Positions 26,991 to 36,171 of a DNA stretch of 64,000 nt are shown here, piece by piece. Source of the DNA: Candidatus Thiodiazotropha sp. (ex Myrtea sp. 'scaly one' KF741663) (GTDB lineage: Bacteria > Pseudomonadota > Gammaproteobacteria > Chromatiales > Chromatiaceae); the NCBI GenBank assembly GCA_025655555.1, contig JAHXIQ010000005.1, forward strand, positions 186,001 through 250,000. Direction: 5' to 3'. Both the position numbers and the translations under genes were made by a program. The notes below the pieces were generated by a model. The model searched no databases, was not told where the DNA came from, and saw nothing but the letters and a program-made list of their open reading frames with translations. Within the stretch, counting starts at the first letter, position 1, and the number at the start of each line of letters is the position of its first letter.

Positions 26991-27950
26991 TCAGGTTCTT
27001 GTTGTGAACTCGCGACGATAACGGTCCAGGCGGCCTCGGTAGCCAGCTTGAGCCAGATAATGGGGCACAACGCTCTCAATGGCTTGCGGCTGTATACCGA
27101 GTTTTTCGAAGCCATTTCCCTCGCAGACACTATCCGTCTGCAATGAGAGATAGTTGTCCATTGAGAAGGGGCGGCCTGGCAGATGTCCCAGCAGGCGGGC
27201 CTGCATTTTAGACAATCCATTGCCCAGAGGCAGAATAAATCGACGCAAGCCTAGTGTCTTTGCCGTAAACGAAACCAACTCCTGCAGGGTGTAGACTGAA
27301 GGGCCGCATAGGTCGTAGTGCGCGTCCACAGTTTTGTCGTCGGTCAGACATCGGGCGAATGCCTCGGCCACGTCCTCTACCCAGACCGGGGCGAAACGGC
27401 TCTTGGGACAGGCCAGGGGAAAGAAAACCGGAGAGAGTTTCAACAGCGCAGCAAAGCGGTTGAAAAAGCTGTCTCCACGACCGAATATCACCGAAGGACG
27501 AATACTGGTGACATTCAGTGCTGTCCCGCCATGGGTATGAGCGCGGTTTTCCCCCTCACCCTTGCTACGAAGGTATTCGCTGGTACCTCTGGCGGCATCT
27601 GCATGTAATGCGCTCATGTGGAGCAGCCTGCCGACACGGGCTTTGATGGCCGCTTCGACGATGGTATCGACCAGCTCCGTATGAATTTTCCTGAAAGTGT
27701 CGCGTTTGCCGGATTCGTTGAGTATGCCGATTAGGTTAATCACCGCATCACAACCCTCAAACTGACCGGCGAGATAATCTGCATCCATAGACTGGGACTT
27801 AATGAGTTCCATGCCAGGATTGATCTGGAGATTGGCATGTCGCTGGGGATGTCGCGTTAGGACACGGCAACGGATACCCCGTTTTGCCAGGTTGGCGATC
27901 AGGTGCTGTCCAACGAATCCACTTCCACCTAGAATACAGACCCTGTTCAT
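26991..27950 (-). CDS. NAD(P)-binding atypical SDR, NDUFA9-like
   Basis: A 319-residue protein of the complex-I NDUFA9-like / NmrA-type epimerase group. The nucleotide motif at the N-terminus is ILGGSGFVGQHLIANLAKRG, then CRVLTRHPQR, DAVINLIGIL and LHMSALHADA with a serine but no clear catalytic tyrosine-lysine pair at the standard site, as in other non-catalytic atypical SDRs. The C-terminal half is helical. The ATG at 27950 is used; a frame extends to 28049, but the glycine motif belongs directly after a start. It is monocistronic, with TauE divergent. Confidence 0.85.
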   Translation of the reverse strand: MNRVCILGGSGFVGQHLIANLAKRGIRCRVLTRHPQRHANLQINPGMELIKSQSMDADYLAGQFEGCDAVINLIGILNESGKRDTFRKIHTELVDTIVEAAIKARVGRLLHMSALHADAARGTSEYLRSKGEGENRAHTHGGTALNVTSIRPSVIFGRGDSFFNRFAALLKLSPVFFPLACPKSRFAPVWVEDVAEAFARCLTDDKTVDAHYDLCGPSVYTLQELVSFTAKTLGLRRFILPLGNGLSKMQARLLGHLPGRPFSMDNYLSLQTDSVCEGNGFEKLGIQPQAIESVVPHYLAQAGYRGRLDRYRREFTTRT

Positions 27951-28101
27951 AATATTTGTAATCCACCATAGTCGTTTATCTACTCGGCGAAATTCTGAAC
28001 GTGAATAGCTCCACTGACAATAGCTAAATGATATCTGCCCTGTCTGCAATGCAATTTTCTTACCCTATGGTCCGCAGGGAGCGCCCAGGCGTTAACGCTC
28101 C

Positions 28102-28917
28102 GTGACATCATTAGTTAGTACATTCTCCATTGAGGCGATACTGCTGTTTCTTCTGCTCGGCAGCGTGGTCGGCCTGATTGCTGGGTTGTTCGGTGTTGGC
28201 GGGGGGTTAGTCATCGTACCGGCGCTGGTCTGGGGGCTGCCACTGATTGGTGTGAGCGGGAACCACAATATGCATCTGGCCGTGGGTACTTCCCTGGCAA
28301 CCATTGTCATTACCTCGATTTCGTCGATTTACGCACACCATAAGCGGGGTGGTGTGATCTGGCACGAGTTCTGGCGACTGACGCCGGGCATCCTGCTGGG
28401 GGCGTGGTTGGGAGGAGTGGTGGCCGGTATGCTCGATGGCCTGGTGCTTCAGCGTATTTTTGGCCTCTTTGCAATCTCAGTAGGACTACGCATGTTCTTT
28501 ACCGGCAATCTCGAGGATACGGTTCGTGAGGTGAGTCAGATAGTCAGGCTGCTTGCCGGCTTGGTGATCGGTTTGATCTCAGCCATCGTCGGTATCGGCG
28601 GAGGGTCGATGACCGTACCCTTTCTGCATGCCACAGGTATCGAGATGAAACGGGCGGTGGCCACATCGAGTGCCTGTGGGTTGCCCATCGCCTTATCCGG
28701 TACTGCCAGTTTCGTTGTTGCAGGCTGGGGTATGGAACAGCTGCCGTCGGGTAGCAGTGGGTTCGTTTATTGGCCAGTTGCGTTGATCATTATTGTCACC
28801 AGTTCACTACTGGCGCCGGTGGGGGCTTCGTTGGCCCATCGCCTGCCAGGTGCGCTACTGAAGCGTATCTTCTCCATCTTCCTGCTGGGGATAGGCGTCA
28901 AGTTGCTGATTGGTTGA
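28102..28917 (+). CDS. Sulfite exporter TauE/SafE-family permease
   Basis: A 271-residue membrane protein with about eight helices in two related halves, each starting with the glycine-rich family motif (VVGLIAGLFGVGGGLVIVPAL and VIGLISAIVGIGGGSMTVPFL). Members move sulfur-containing anions or organic acids; here sulfite or sulfoacetate export would fit a sulfur oxidiser (inference). The GTG at 28102 is the first possible start before helix 1, but I see no strong ribosome binding site. The last 63 bases overlap the 3' end of the convergent gene at 28855. Confidence 0.88.
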   Translation: MTSLVSTFSIEAILLFLLLGSVVGLIAGLFGVGGGLVIVPALVWGLPLIGVSGNHNMHLAVGTSLATIVITSISSIYAHHKRGGVIWHEFWRLTPGILLGAWLGGVVAGMLDGLVLQRIFGLFAISVGLRMFFTGNLEDTVREVSQIVRLLAGLVIGLISAIVGIGGGSMTVPFLHATGIEMKRAVATSSACGLPIALSGTASFVVAGWGMEQLPSGSSGFVYWPVALIIIVTSSLLAPVGASLAHRLPGALLKRIFSIFLLGIGVKLLIG

Positions 28918-29619
28918 GGGGGCGTTCGAAAAAAGGTTGTAGGGCGGAATCGGTATGGGTAGCTGCTTGAAGAGTATGATAGAACCCGATTCGCTGCGCA
29001 GGATCATACGTCCATCGTCCAGCAGATAATCAAACTCCATGATGCGTCCCGATTGGGGGTCGAGCATGGCGAGTCTGTCCCCAGAAATCTCGAATCGACC
29101 ATCACGATAGGTCTCTGCACTCGCATAGATACGAAAGTGTCCGTACATGACCAGTACGATCTCACCATTCTGTCCCAACCAGATACCATCTACCGCTGAA
29201 TAGGTTTGTATGGGGTCGGGAATAGCAGGTGAGTATGGTGTTGGTCCCTGAAGTGGGAATCCCCCCGCTCCAGGTACGGGGGATTGCAAGGGAAGTCCAC
29301 CCGGCCATCCACTGCCAGGATTCATACCTCCCGGTACACCATAGGGGCTCATGGGATAACCCCTTTGGCCAGAAAAGCCGCTATATGGCCTGTAACTGTT
29401 TCCAAATGACCAGTTACCTTTACTTTTGAACTCATGGGCCAGATCACCCATGGTATCCATCATGGCGATCATCGCTCTGCTCATGATGCGGGAAGGGGTC
29501 TCTGCCGAAGATGTTTCCATGCCGAAAAGCAGGCAGAACAGGACAAACAAAGTCGAGAAGCGGTTGTGAAATCTTGTAAAAAACCAGCTCATGATCAATC
29601 TACTAGGTGACATGTTCAT
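28855..29619 (-). CDS. Secreted proline/glycine-rich protein, unknown function
   Basis: A protein of about 254 residues (start uncertain: ATGs at 29619, 29613 and 29592). A signal peptide (FSTLFVLFCLLFGMETSSA) precedes a low-complexity stretch rich in Gly, Pro and Tyr (PMSPYGVPGGMNPGSG...). The C-terminal domain of about 90 residues (AVDGIWLGQNGEIVLVMYGHFRIYASAETYRDGRFEISGDRLAMLDPQSG) looks like a small beta-barrel with repeating G-x-W/I-x strands. I do not recognise a family. The 3' end overlaps the TauE-like gene tail to tail, so transcripts from the two may interfere. Confidence 0.65.
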   Translation of the reverse strand: MNMSPSRLIMSWFFTRFHNRFSTLFVLFCLLFGMETSSAETPSRIMSRAMIAMMDTMGDLAHEFKSKGNWSFGNSYRPYSGFSGQRGYPMSPYGVPGGMNPGSGWPGGLPLQSPVPGAGGFPLQGPTPYSPAIPDPIQTYSAVDGIWLGQNGEIVLVMYGHFRIYASAETYRDGRFEISGDRLAMLDPQSGRIMEFDYLLDDGRMILRSESGSIILFKQLPIPIPPYNLFSNAPSTNQQLDAYPQQEDGEDTLQ

Positions 29620-29812
29620 CTTGTGACAAGCAGAAAATACAATCATAGCCGATGTGGGTAACAACAATCGACTCTTGCCAGACGCATGTAATGGTGGTTA
29701 GCTTTACAAAGTGAACGAAAGGGGTTGAAGCTTAGCAGGTTTTTCCTGGTTTGAGGTTTCAGTTCAATAAACCAACAGATGGATGATAAAAATGGTTTCC
29801 GGAGGGGGGTAC

Positions 29813-30262
29813 ATGAGTTCTCAAAAAGAGAGAACCGAGGAACGCAGAACAACAACACAGGATCTCATTGATAAGCTTTTGGCCGAGCGCCAGGAGGTGC
29901 TGGTGCTGTTCTGCAGTGTGGCTGGTTTGGAGCCCTATCGTCGCTCCGAATCCCTCGATAAATTACTGCAGACGTTTTGCCAGGTACTCATTGACTACAC
30001 GGCATTCGGTCATTTCGAGGTCTTTGGCCGTATCAGCAGCGGCAATGAGCGTCGTAGTGGTGTGGTTCGGGTGGCTGAGGAGATCTATCCCGATTTCGTC
30101 TTGGCGAGTGAAACAGCCGTCGCTTTCAACGACAAATACGATCTTTCTGATCATGCTCTGGAATTGGATCATTTGCCGGAGGATCTCTCCCGCCTGGGAG
30201 AAGAACTGGCTGTACGCGTCGAGCTGGAGGACCAACTCCTGGCAAGCATGCTCGCGAGATAG
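29813..30262 (+). CDS. rsd: Regulator of sigma D, Rsd/AlgQ family
   Basis: A 149-residue helical protein of the Rsd/AlgQ family, which binds region 4 of the housekeeping sigma factor. Recognisable segments are RRTTTQDLIDKLLAERQEVLVLFCSVAGLEPY and LQTFCQVLIDYTAFGHFEVFGRI. The start at 29813 is chosen because GGAGGGGGG stands right before it; an in-frame ATG at 29783 has no such site. It is probably transcribed alone. In Pseudomonas AlgQ influences alginate and siderophore expression, but here only sigma binding can be inferred. Confidence 0.9.
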   Translation: MSSQKERTEERRTTTQDLIDKLLAERQEVLVLFCSVAGLEPYRRSESLDKLLQTFCQVLIDYTAFGHFEVFGRISSGNERRSGVVRVAEEIYPDFVLASETAVAFNDKYDLSDHALELDHLPEDLSRLGEELAVRVELEDQLLASMLAR

Positions 30263-30521
30263 AACCTCGGATGCTACAGGTGCGTCCAGTGCCTGTACAT
30301 ACGATTCCGGCAGCTATGTGTCGTACATAATTACCAAACGCCGTTCACATTTCTATATTCCGGTGATTCGAATTCTGCAATAGGACTTTTCCAGAGCATT
30401 GCTCATCAACTATGCTTGTTTGATGTAAGTGACTGAAGCACATTGCACTTTAAGTATACTGTTCTGCATGTTCTAGAATATCGGCTGACATAGGATGATG
30501 CTGATGTGATCTGTTTCTGTC
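30263..30521. other. Intergenic stretch after rsd
   Basis: About 260 bases with no supported gene. It is AT-rich towards 30400-30500, where a promoter for the large gene at 30522 would be expected. No hairpin terminator stands out. Confidence 0.35.
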
Positions 30522-32942
30522 ATGTATTCAGCAACGAATAAGAGGATTGGCAAGCTGCTAAATCGTACACCGGAAGTCGAAGAGTTCCTGCTGCCACTAC
30601 GTAGTTGTGTGGCGCCGCAGGTCCGTTTGAATCAATTTCAGATCGGCATCGATAACCAGCATATCGATGTGGCGTTGAGTCATAAATTCCGCCAAGTACT
30701 CTCCGAGTTGACGGATAAGATCGTCAATGAAGATCTGGTCAAGCACGGTTGGGCCAAGATGGGCAAGCCGCCATCGAATCATGATTTCGACGGGCTGAGG
30801 GAAGTCTATCGGGATATCATGCGGGGAGCACTCGAGCAGGTGCACGAAAACGAGGCGCTCAAGGACCTGCTTCAATTACTGCATTTGGTTTTACTGAAGA
30901 TGTTGTTGGAGTCACCGGCTGAGGCTGTCAATCGATTGCGCAGCAAATTGCAGCAGGATGCCGATTCGCCAGCGGGTATGGACAATGGCCGATCCCTGGA
31001 GCTTCACGAACGTATCGCCAATCTGGCAAGACTTGAGCCCGGTATTCGATATCGGGCACTGCGTAGACTATTCAAGATAGTCATGCGTCTCGAGTCCAAA
31101 GAACTGAGGAAGTTGAGAAAGTCGGTGGTGGGACGCTCCTGGACCGTACCGAAACAGGTTTTATTTAACCCTCTGTTGCATCTGCCCGATCTCACGAGTG
31201 AAGAGTTCATCATCAACCACTATCCATTGTTGTGTGTGGATCGTGTAGATGAGAACTATTTTGCACTGACAAATCGGATTATTACTGAGATCTTTCAAGG
31301 CTATCTGCCTGTTTTTACAAAGGCGGTGGAAAAGGCAGATGCGAAGGCGACGGGTCAGACAGCAACACAGCCATTTCAGATTAGAAACAGGGAATTACAT
31401 AGTGGATTTTCTGAGTTTCTTCAGGGGCAGCGCCTGCTCGAACGAAGCCTGAATGAGGAGGAGTTCAAATCCATCGATGTCTCATGGCTCGATGTGCCGG
31501 CCAATATCGAGATCCTGATGCGTAGACCTTCACAGGATGGCGGTTGGTTTTCCCGAAATACCTCGCAGAATGTGAGTCCGTGGCAGAACCCGGAGTGTGA
31601 CAAGTTACAGCAGAAGCTACAGTCCGAGCTCTATAAGCGTTTGGAGCGGGAGGGTATCACCCGGCGGGCTATTGCCTCTTATCGTGCGCCGAGACTCTAT
31701 CGTCAGTTGAAAGGACAACTACCGCTTAAGGAAGTCTATCTCTACCTTGCTGATCAGCTGCCTAGAAAGGCATTGAGCAAGCGTTTGGCGTCAACCCCTG
31801 ACAAAGGCGCCTCGGCATTCAAGGCACTGGATGTGGTGTTGAGTTATATCCGCAAAATGCCTAGCGCCAAACAGCAGGACTATGTGTCTCGTTATCTCAA
31901 GGACTTCCTGACATTTCGCAGAGATCTCAAACTGGCCTATTACAGCTACCAGCAAATGAGCCGTCTGCGGGTCTTACAAGATGCAGAAAGTATCAAACTC
32001 TCCCGCGATAACGGTTCGCTGTACGAATTTCGTCTGGGTAGTGACCAGGAAACTGGAGACCAGAAGGTCAAGGCACATGTAGTGCTCAAGGCAGATGTAC
32101 GAGGCTCGACAGAGATTACTCGGCAACTGGTTGAGAAGCGGCTCAATCCAGCTACCCATTTCAGTATGAATTTCTTCGGTCCCATCACCAAATTGCTGGA
32201 CCGTTTCGGTGCGCAAAAGGTTTTTGTGGAGGGGGATGCATTGATTCTCACTGTGTTGGAGACAGGAGGTGTCTCTACACAGGCGATGACAGTGGCGAAT
32301 GCTTGTGGCTTGGCGCGAAAGATGCTGTTAGTCATGGAGGCGCAAAATAGCCAGAACCGAGCCTATGATCTGCCTAAACTGGAGCTGGGGCTGGGGATTG
32401 CTTTTTGTGACGACACGCCGGCATATCTCTATGATGAAAAAAGAAAAATCATGATTTCTCCAGCTATTAATCAGGCAGACCGGCTGTCCTCCTGCTCAGC
32501 TGAATTACGCAAGGACACCAGTTGGCGTAGAAGCCAACGCCATCGTGTGGAAGTTATGCAGCTGGAAAATCAACAGCCTGCTGATCGTGGTAAGCGTTTA
32601 CGTTATAACGTCAATGGAATAGAACTTGATCCCCCCGCCTTCGAAAAACTGAAATCGGAAATGGTCCTGCACAAGGTAAAATTGCGTAGCCGTTCCGGCG
32701 AAACGCACTACTATCATGTTGGCCGCTTCATGGATCGGTTGGGCTCATCCCACTGGCTCGTGGTCAGGGAAGCTAAGCTTAAAGTCTGGCAAAGCGGTCA
32801 ATTATCAGATGATGGTGATACTGAGCACTTCTTCTACGAGGTTGTCACCAATACCGATCTTGTGGGAAGGGTGAAAGAGAAGTTGGGCAAAGGGCGGAGC
32901 AGCAAGCGGGATCAATCTGCTGAAACTGCAGGCCTGACCTGA
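30522..32942 (+). CDS. 806-residue protein with class III nucleotide-cyclase-like domain
   Basis: The first 500 residues are mostly helical with no family I recognise. From about 515 to 690 there is a class III cyclase-like fold: the first metal aspartate in VVLKADVRGSTEITRQL, the second in KVFVEGDALILTVL, and ISPAINQADRLSSCSAEL, which matches the transition-state N-x-x-x-R motif. The base-specifying positions cannot be assigned safely. The C-terminal 110 residues form a beta-rich unit (THYYHVGRFMDRLGSSHWLVV...). There is no signal peptide or membrane helix. It could make a cyclic nucleotide or be a binding relic. It ends 1 base before the convergent slt gene. Confidence 0.7.
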   Translation: MYSATNKRIGKLLNRTPEVEEFLLPLRSCVAPQVRLNQFQIGIDNQHIDVALSHKFRQVLSELTDKIVNEDLVKHGWAKMGKPPSNHDFDGLREVYRDIMRGALEQVHENEALKDLLQLLHLVLLKMLLESPAEAVNRLRSKLQQDADSPAGMDNGRSLELHERIANLARLEPGIRYRALRRLFKIVMRLESKELRKLRKSVVGRSWTVPKQVLFNPLLHLPDLTSEEFIINHYPLLCVDRVDENYFALTNRIITEIFQGYLPVFTKAVEKADAKATGQTATQPFQIRNRELHSGFSEFLQGQRLLERSLNEEEFKSIDVSWLDVPANIEILMRRPSQDGGWFSRNTSQNVSPWQNPECDKLQQKLQSELYKRLEREGITRRAIASYRAPRLYRQLKGQLPLKEVYLYLADQLPRKALSKRLASTPDKGASAFKALDVVLSYIRKMPSAKQQDYVSRYLKDFLTFRRDLKLAYYSYQQMSRLRVLQDAESIKLSRDNGSLYEFRLGSDQETGDQKVKAHVVLKADVRGSTEITRQLVEKRLNPATHFSMNFFGPITKLLDRFGAQKVFVEGDALILTVLETGGVSTQAMTVANACGLARKMLLVMEAQNSQNRAYDLPKLELGLGIAFCDDTPAYLYDEKRKIMISPAINQADRLSSCSAELRKDTSWRRSQRHRVEVMQLENQQPADRGKRLRYNVNGIELDPPAFEKLKSEMVLHKVKLRSRSGETHYYHVGRFMDRLGSSHWLVVREAKLKVWQSGQLSDDGDTEHFFYEVVTNTDLVGRVKEKLGKGRSSKRDQSAETAGLT

Positions 32943-34937
32943 TCAGACACCGGAAATCGCCGTATCGACACTACCACTCTCCGCTTTTTGTCCCTCTATG
33001 GGCTGTAGCCAGGAAGATGAGGATCGGCTGGGGTCGAGTCCTAATCGGTAGTTGTAGATTACCGTATAGGCCAGGACCCGTTTGAGGTATTCACGGGTCT
33101 CTCGAAAAGGTACGGTTTCGATCCAGATATCGGCTGCTTGCGTCTTTTCCGGCAGCCATCGCTGGACCCGCCAGGGACCGGCATTATAGGCCGCAGTAGC
33201 CAACACCGGGTTCTCCTGTAGTTGGCGGTAGATTTTGTTCAGATAGCTCGTTCCCAACTTGATGTTAACTTCAGGCAGGTAGAGATCCTCTGGAAATTGG
33301 ATGGATTCGCTCAATTCACTGGCGACGGCTTTGGCAGTTTTCGGCATCAATTGCATCAGGCCACGGGCGCCTACACTGGATTTTGCATCAGTCATGAATG
33401 CGCTTTCCTGCCGTAATATGGCATAGACCCATGCTTTGTCGATTCCATGACCCTGGGCAAGCGTGGCGATAGCTTCCTGGTGAGCAAGGGGAAAGCGTAA
33501 CTCCAAGTCGTTCCATTGGCGCAAGCGGGCCAAGGTGATGATGACTTGAGAGGGCCAATGCCATTTTTCTGCAAGCCGGACAGCCGCGCTCAACTGAGGA
33601 TTGTTTTTTTCTCCAAGTGCCAGATTCCATTCACGCCGAGCTTGCAGGGATCTCCCAAGTAGATGCAGCTCGTGGGCGCGTAGTAGCCCCGGTAGTTGTT
33701 CCAACTGTTCTACCAGGGCGACATCAACCTCTAACTTTTCGTGTACTAGGTTGGGACTGTAGCCAAGTCGTTGAGCGGCCAGGAAGCCGTAATAACTGCG
33801 GTCGCTAGAGAGGGTTTTCAGGATCGCTTCGCCTTCGCTGTTCTGACCCAGATTGATCAGTGCTCTGGCTCGCCAGTAACGCCAGCGGTTACTGTCTTGC
33901 TCCTGCTTAGGGATGCCATCGAGGGTGAGAAGCAAACTTTTCCAGTCATTGTTCTGTAGCGCGAACTGGATTTGCTTATCGGAGAGAGTGCTATCCAGAT
34001 GCAGGTATTTTTTAGGTAATAGACCGGTGATCTGTTGACTCTTCAGGTTTGTGTCCTGTCTCGATATCTGTCCCATCAGGCTGCGGGCAACCTGCAGGTG
34101 CTGAAAGTCTGAGAAGTCGATCGTATGAGTCAGGCGTTGCCAGGCGTTAAAAGCCTTGTCGATATCCGTCCAGGCCAGCCGTCTGACTGTTTGGACTGCC
34201 ATCTCATCGAGCATCGGGTGATCCATGTCGATCAACTGAGTCCAACGTGACGGATCTCCATGGAGTGTCAGCCAACGGTCTGCCCATTGCACTTCATCCG
34301 CGCTCAAGAACCGCTTGACGTATCGGGCCAGGCGGGTTTGCCCGGCCTTCATGGCTAGCTGGAATCGTTGCCAGACAAGGCTCTGGTCCAAGTGACCGGC
34401 GGCTATCCATGTGTTCAGGACAGGATCGCATGCTTTGGGACGGGAATGGCCGCTCAACCAGATGGGTGCGACCGACTCAAAAGCAAGCTCCCGCTTCCCC
34501 GTTTTTATCAATGCCTGCAGATGCTGGCACTGGCGGCTGATGCTTCCCCCTGGTTGGTGGAAGTGCAGATAACTGAGCCAGAGTCGCTCTTCAGCAAGCA
34601 ACACTAACCAGTGATCGAGTAGTTGCTTCTGCAGCGGTGTGTCTTGCAGAAGTTTGAGTGCTTTTCTGATGTTTGCGGATGTCTGATTTTTCAGACTATG
34701 GAGAGTCTCCTGATAGACCAGGTAGGGAAAGAGCGGGTAGTCCGAGAGCGATGCTTTGAGGTTTTGATATTCTTCGCTGTCGTTTGCCGTTAAGGCCTCT
34801 TCTGCCGCTAGGAACTGCATGCGCTGCTGGGTGAAGTCGAGCGTCTCATGCGCAGTCTCCGTGCTCAGTGCTTGTGGCGATAGGCTCAGATTTGCCAGCA
34901 GAGCAAGGAGTAGAAAAGGATACCGTATTTTCATCAT
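32943..34937 (-). CDS. slt: Soluble lytic murein transglycosylase (Slt70 type)
   Basis: A 664-residue periplasmic enzyme. It has a signal peptide (FLLLALLANLSLSPQALS), then a long alpha-superhelical U/L domain (about 35-470), then the lysozyme-like catalytic domain. The catalytic glutamate lies in YAILRQESAFMTDAKSSVGARGLMQLMPKTA, with AAYNAGPWRVQRWL and TREYLKRVLAYTVIYNYRLG following. It cleaves peptidoglycan to 1,6-anhydro products during turnover. Length and order agree with Slt70. The stop is directly next to the convergent 806-residue gene. Confidence 0.95.
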   Translation of the reverse strand: MMKIRYPFLLLALLANLSLSPQALSTETAHETLDFTQQRMQFLAAEEALTANDSEEYQNLKASLSDYPLFPYLVYQETLHSLKNQTSANIRKALKLLQDTPLQKQLLDHWLVLLAEERLWLSYLHFHQPGGSISRQCQHLQALIKTGKRELAFESVAPIWLSGHSRPKACDPVLNTWIAAGHLDQSLVWQRFQLAMKAGQTRLARYVKRFLSADEVQWADRWLTLHGDPSRWTQLIDMDHPMLDEMAVQTVRRLAWTDIDKAFNAWQRLTHTIDFSDFQHLQVARSLMGQISRQDTNLKSQQITGLLPKKYLHLDSTLSDKQIQFALQNNDWKSLLLTLDGIPKQEQDSNRWRYWRARALINLGQNSEGEAILKTLSSDRSYYGFLAAQRLGYSPNLVHEKLEVDVALVEQLEQLPGLLRAHELHLLGRSLQARREWNLALGEKNNPQLSAAVRLAEKWHWPSQVIITLARLRQWNDLELRFPLAHQEAIATLAQGHGIDKAWVYAILRQESAFMTDAKSSVGARGLMQLMPKTAKAVASELSESIQFPEDLYLPEVNIKLGTSYLNKIYRQLQENPVLATAAYNAGPWRVQRWLPEKTQAADIWIETVPFRETREYLKRVLAYTVIYNYRLGLDPSRSSSSWLQPIEGQKAESGSVDTAISGV

Positions 34938-35089
34938 AGGACTGGTAGGTGCCTTTTTGTGGATTGTCAGGACTCTGCCTGAATACTAGCACTTGTCCGT
35001 CTGCTTTGAAGTCTATTGAGAGATGAGTTTATGCGTTATGCTGCTAGTGGGTCGGGCTCTGATCGTTAACCTATTTGCTGCATGGCCCA

Positions 35090-35110
35090 CTAGGACCTAT
35101 TAACATTAAA
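35090..35110. repeat. Solitary MITE-end-like sequence
   Basis: CTAGGACCTATTAACATTAA resembles the terminal repeat of the element at 54521-54791 (CTAGGGCCTGTTAACACTAA), differing in three bases. There is no second end near it, so it is a decayed or solo end, or a coincidence. It lies in the 258 bases between slt and the thioesterase gene. Confidence 0.45.
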
Positions 35111-35195
35111 TTTAATTGAATATCTGCAGATCCCATGAGAAGCAAAAGGGAGTTCGGCGAGTCATGAATGTTATAACATTTTTTCAGTTCGAAAC

Positions 35196-35684
35196 ATGAC
35201 TGAGAAGCGCACCGATTCTGCGGCTCGTCATCTGGAGCGCTTCCCGCCTTTTCAATTGCTTGGTATCCGTGTATTGGAACTGGATGAGAATTGGCGAAGG
35301 GTACGTATTCTGCTCCCATTGAACGCGGATAATCGCAATCCGGGCGGGTCTATGTTTGGTGGTAGTATCGCCTCGTTGGCCGATCCGATCCCAGCGTTGG
35401 CATGTCATGGCAGTTTCCCCCAATTTGCGGTTTGGACGCGGGAGCTGCAGGTCGACTTCCGCTCCCCGGGTCTTAGTGATCTCGAGTTGCGCTTTGAGTT
35501 AACCGAAGCTGCGGTCGGTACGATCGCCGAGGAGCTGACAAAACGTGGCCGCAGCACGCCAAGCTTTGAGTTTGGCTTCTACGATCAGGAGGGCAGTCTG
35601 GTGGCCTGGGTAAAAAACCGGGTAGCATTGCGTCCCCAGGGCGCTTCTACCAGAACTGTAGGTGCCGTACCTCGCAAGAGATGA
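35196..35684 (+). CDS. Hotdog-fold thioesterase-like protein (DUF4442)
   Basis: A 162-residue hotdog protein. Its main landmarks are ERFPPFQLLGIRVLELDENWRRVRILLPLNADNRNPGGSMFGGSIASLADPIPALAC, where GGSMFGGSIASLAD corresponds to the long helix of the fold, and the substrate strand TRELQVDFRSPG. Family members hydrolyse acyl-CoA or related thioesters; the substrate is not known here. A small Sel1 protein gene follows after 27 bases on the same strand, so the two are likely cotranscribed. Confidence 0.82.
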   Translation: MTEKRTDSAARHLERFPPFQLLGIRVLELDENWRRVRILLPLNADNRNPGGSMFGGSIASLADPIPALACHGSFPQFAVWTRELQVDFRSPGLSDLELRFELTEAAVGTIAEELTKRGRSTPSFEFGFYDQEGSLVAWVKNRVALRPQGASTRTVGAVPRKR

Positions 35685-35711
35685 TGTAACGAGACTATCG
35701 AGAGAGATGTG

Positions 35712-36146
35712 ATGAATGACAGAGATGAGAATGTCGATTTTGAGTTGAGCAGCGGAATAGCCGCTTTTGAGGGAAAGAACTTCACCCGAGCCGCCTCACT
35801 GCTCTCCCCACTGGCAGAGAGTGGTCACCCGGAAGCACAGTATCGTATGGCGATAATGGCGCAGGGAGGGTTGAGCATGGTGGTCAATGAACTGATGGCC
35901 TATAAGTTCATGAAGGCGGCTGCCGAAGCAGGACATCCCATGGCGCAGCATGGTTTAGGATTTATGTACCTGGAAGGTGAGTGTGTCGATCAGAATCTGA
36001 CAAAAGCCGTTGAGTGGTTCAAGCAGGCTGCGGAACAGGGGCTGGCTGGCTCTCAGACAACCCTCGCAATGCTCTATGAGGAGGGCAGGGGTGTGGAGAA
36101 AGATCCTGAGGAGGCCAAGCGTTGGTACAAGAAAGCAGGTTTCTGA
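35712..36146 (+). CDS. Cytoplasmic Sel1-repeat protein
   Basis: A 144-residue protein without a signal peptide. About three Sel1-like repeats are visible (HPEAQYRMAIMAQGGLSMVVNELMAYKFMKAAAEAG, HPMAQHGLGFMYLEGECVDQNLTKAVEWFKQAAEQG, LAGSQTTLAMLYEEGRGVEKDPEEAKRWYKKAGF). ATG at 35712 is preferred over the GTG one codon before it, as GAGAGATG precedes it at a usable distance. It probably serves as a protein-binding adaptor. It converges with the PilZ-like gene. Confidence 0.85.
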   Translation: MNDRDENVDFELSSGIAAFEGKNFTRAASLLSPLAESGHPEAQYRMAIMAQGGLSMVVNELMAYKFMKAAAEAGHPMAQHGLGFMYLEGECVDQNLTKAVEWFKQAAEQGLAGSQTTLAMLYEEGRGVEKDPEEAKRWYKKAGF

Positions 36147-36171
36147 CTTAAGCTTAAATCCTTTTAAGTGC

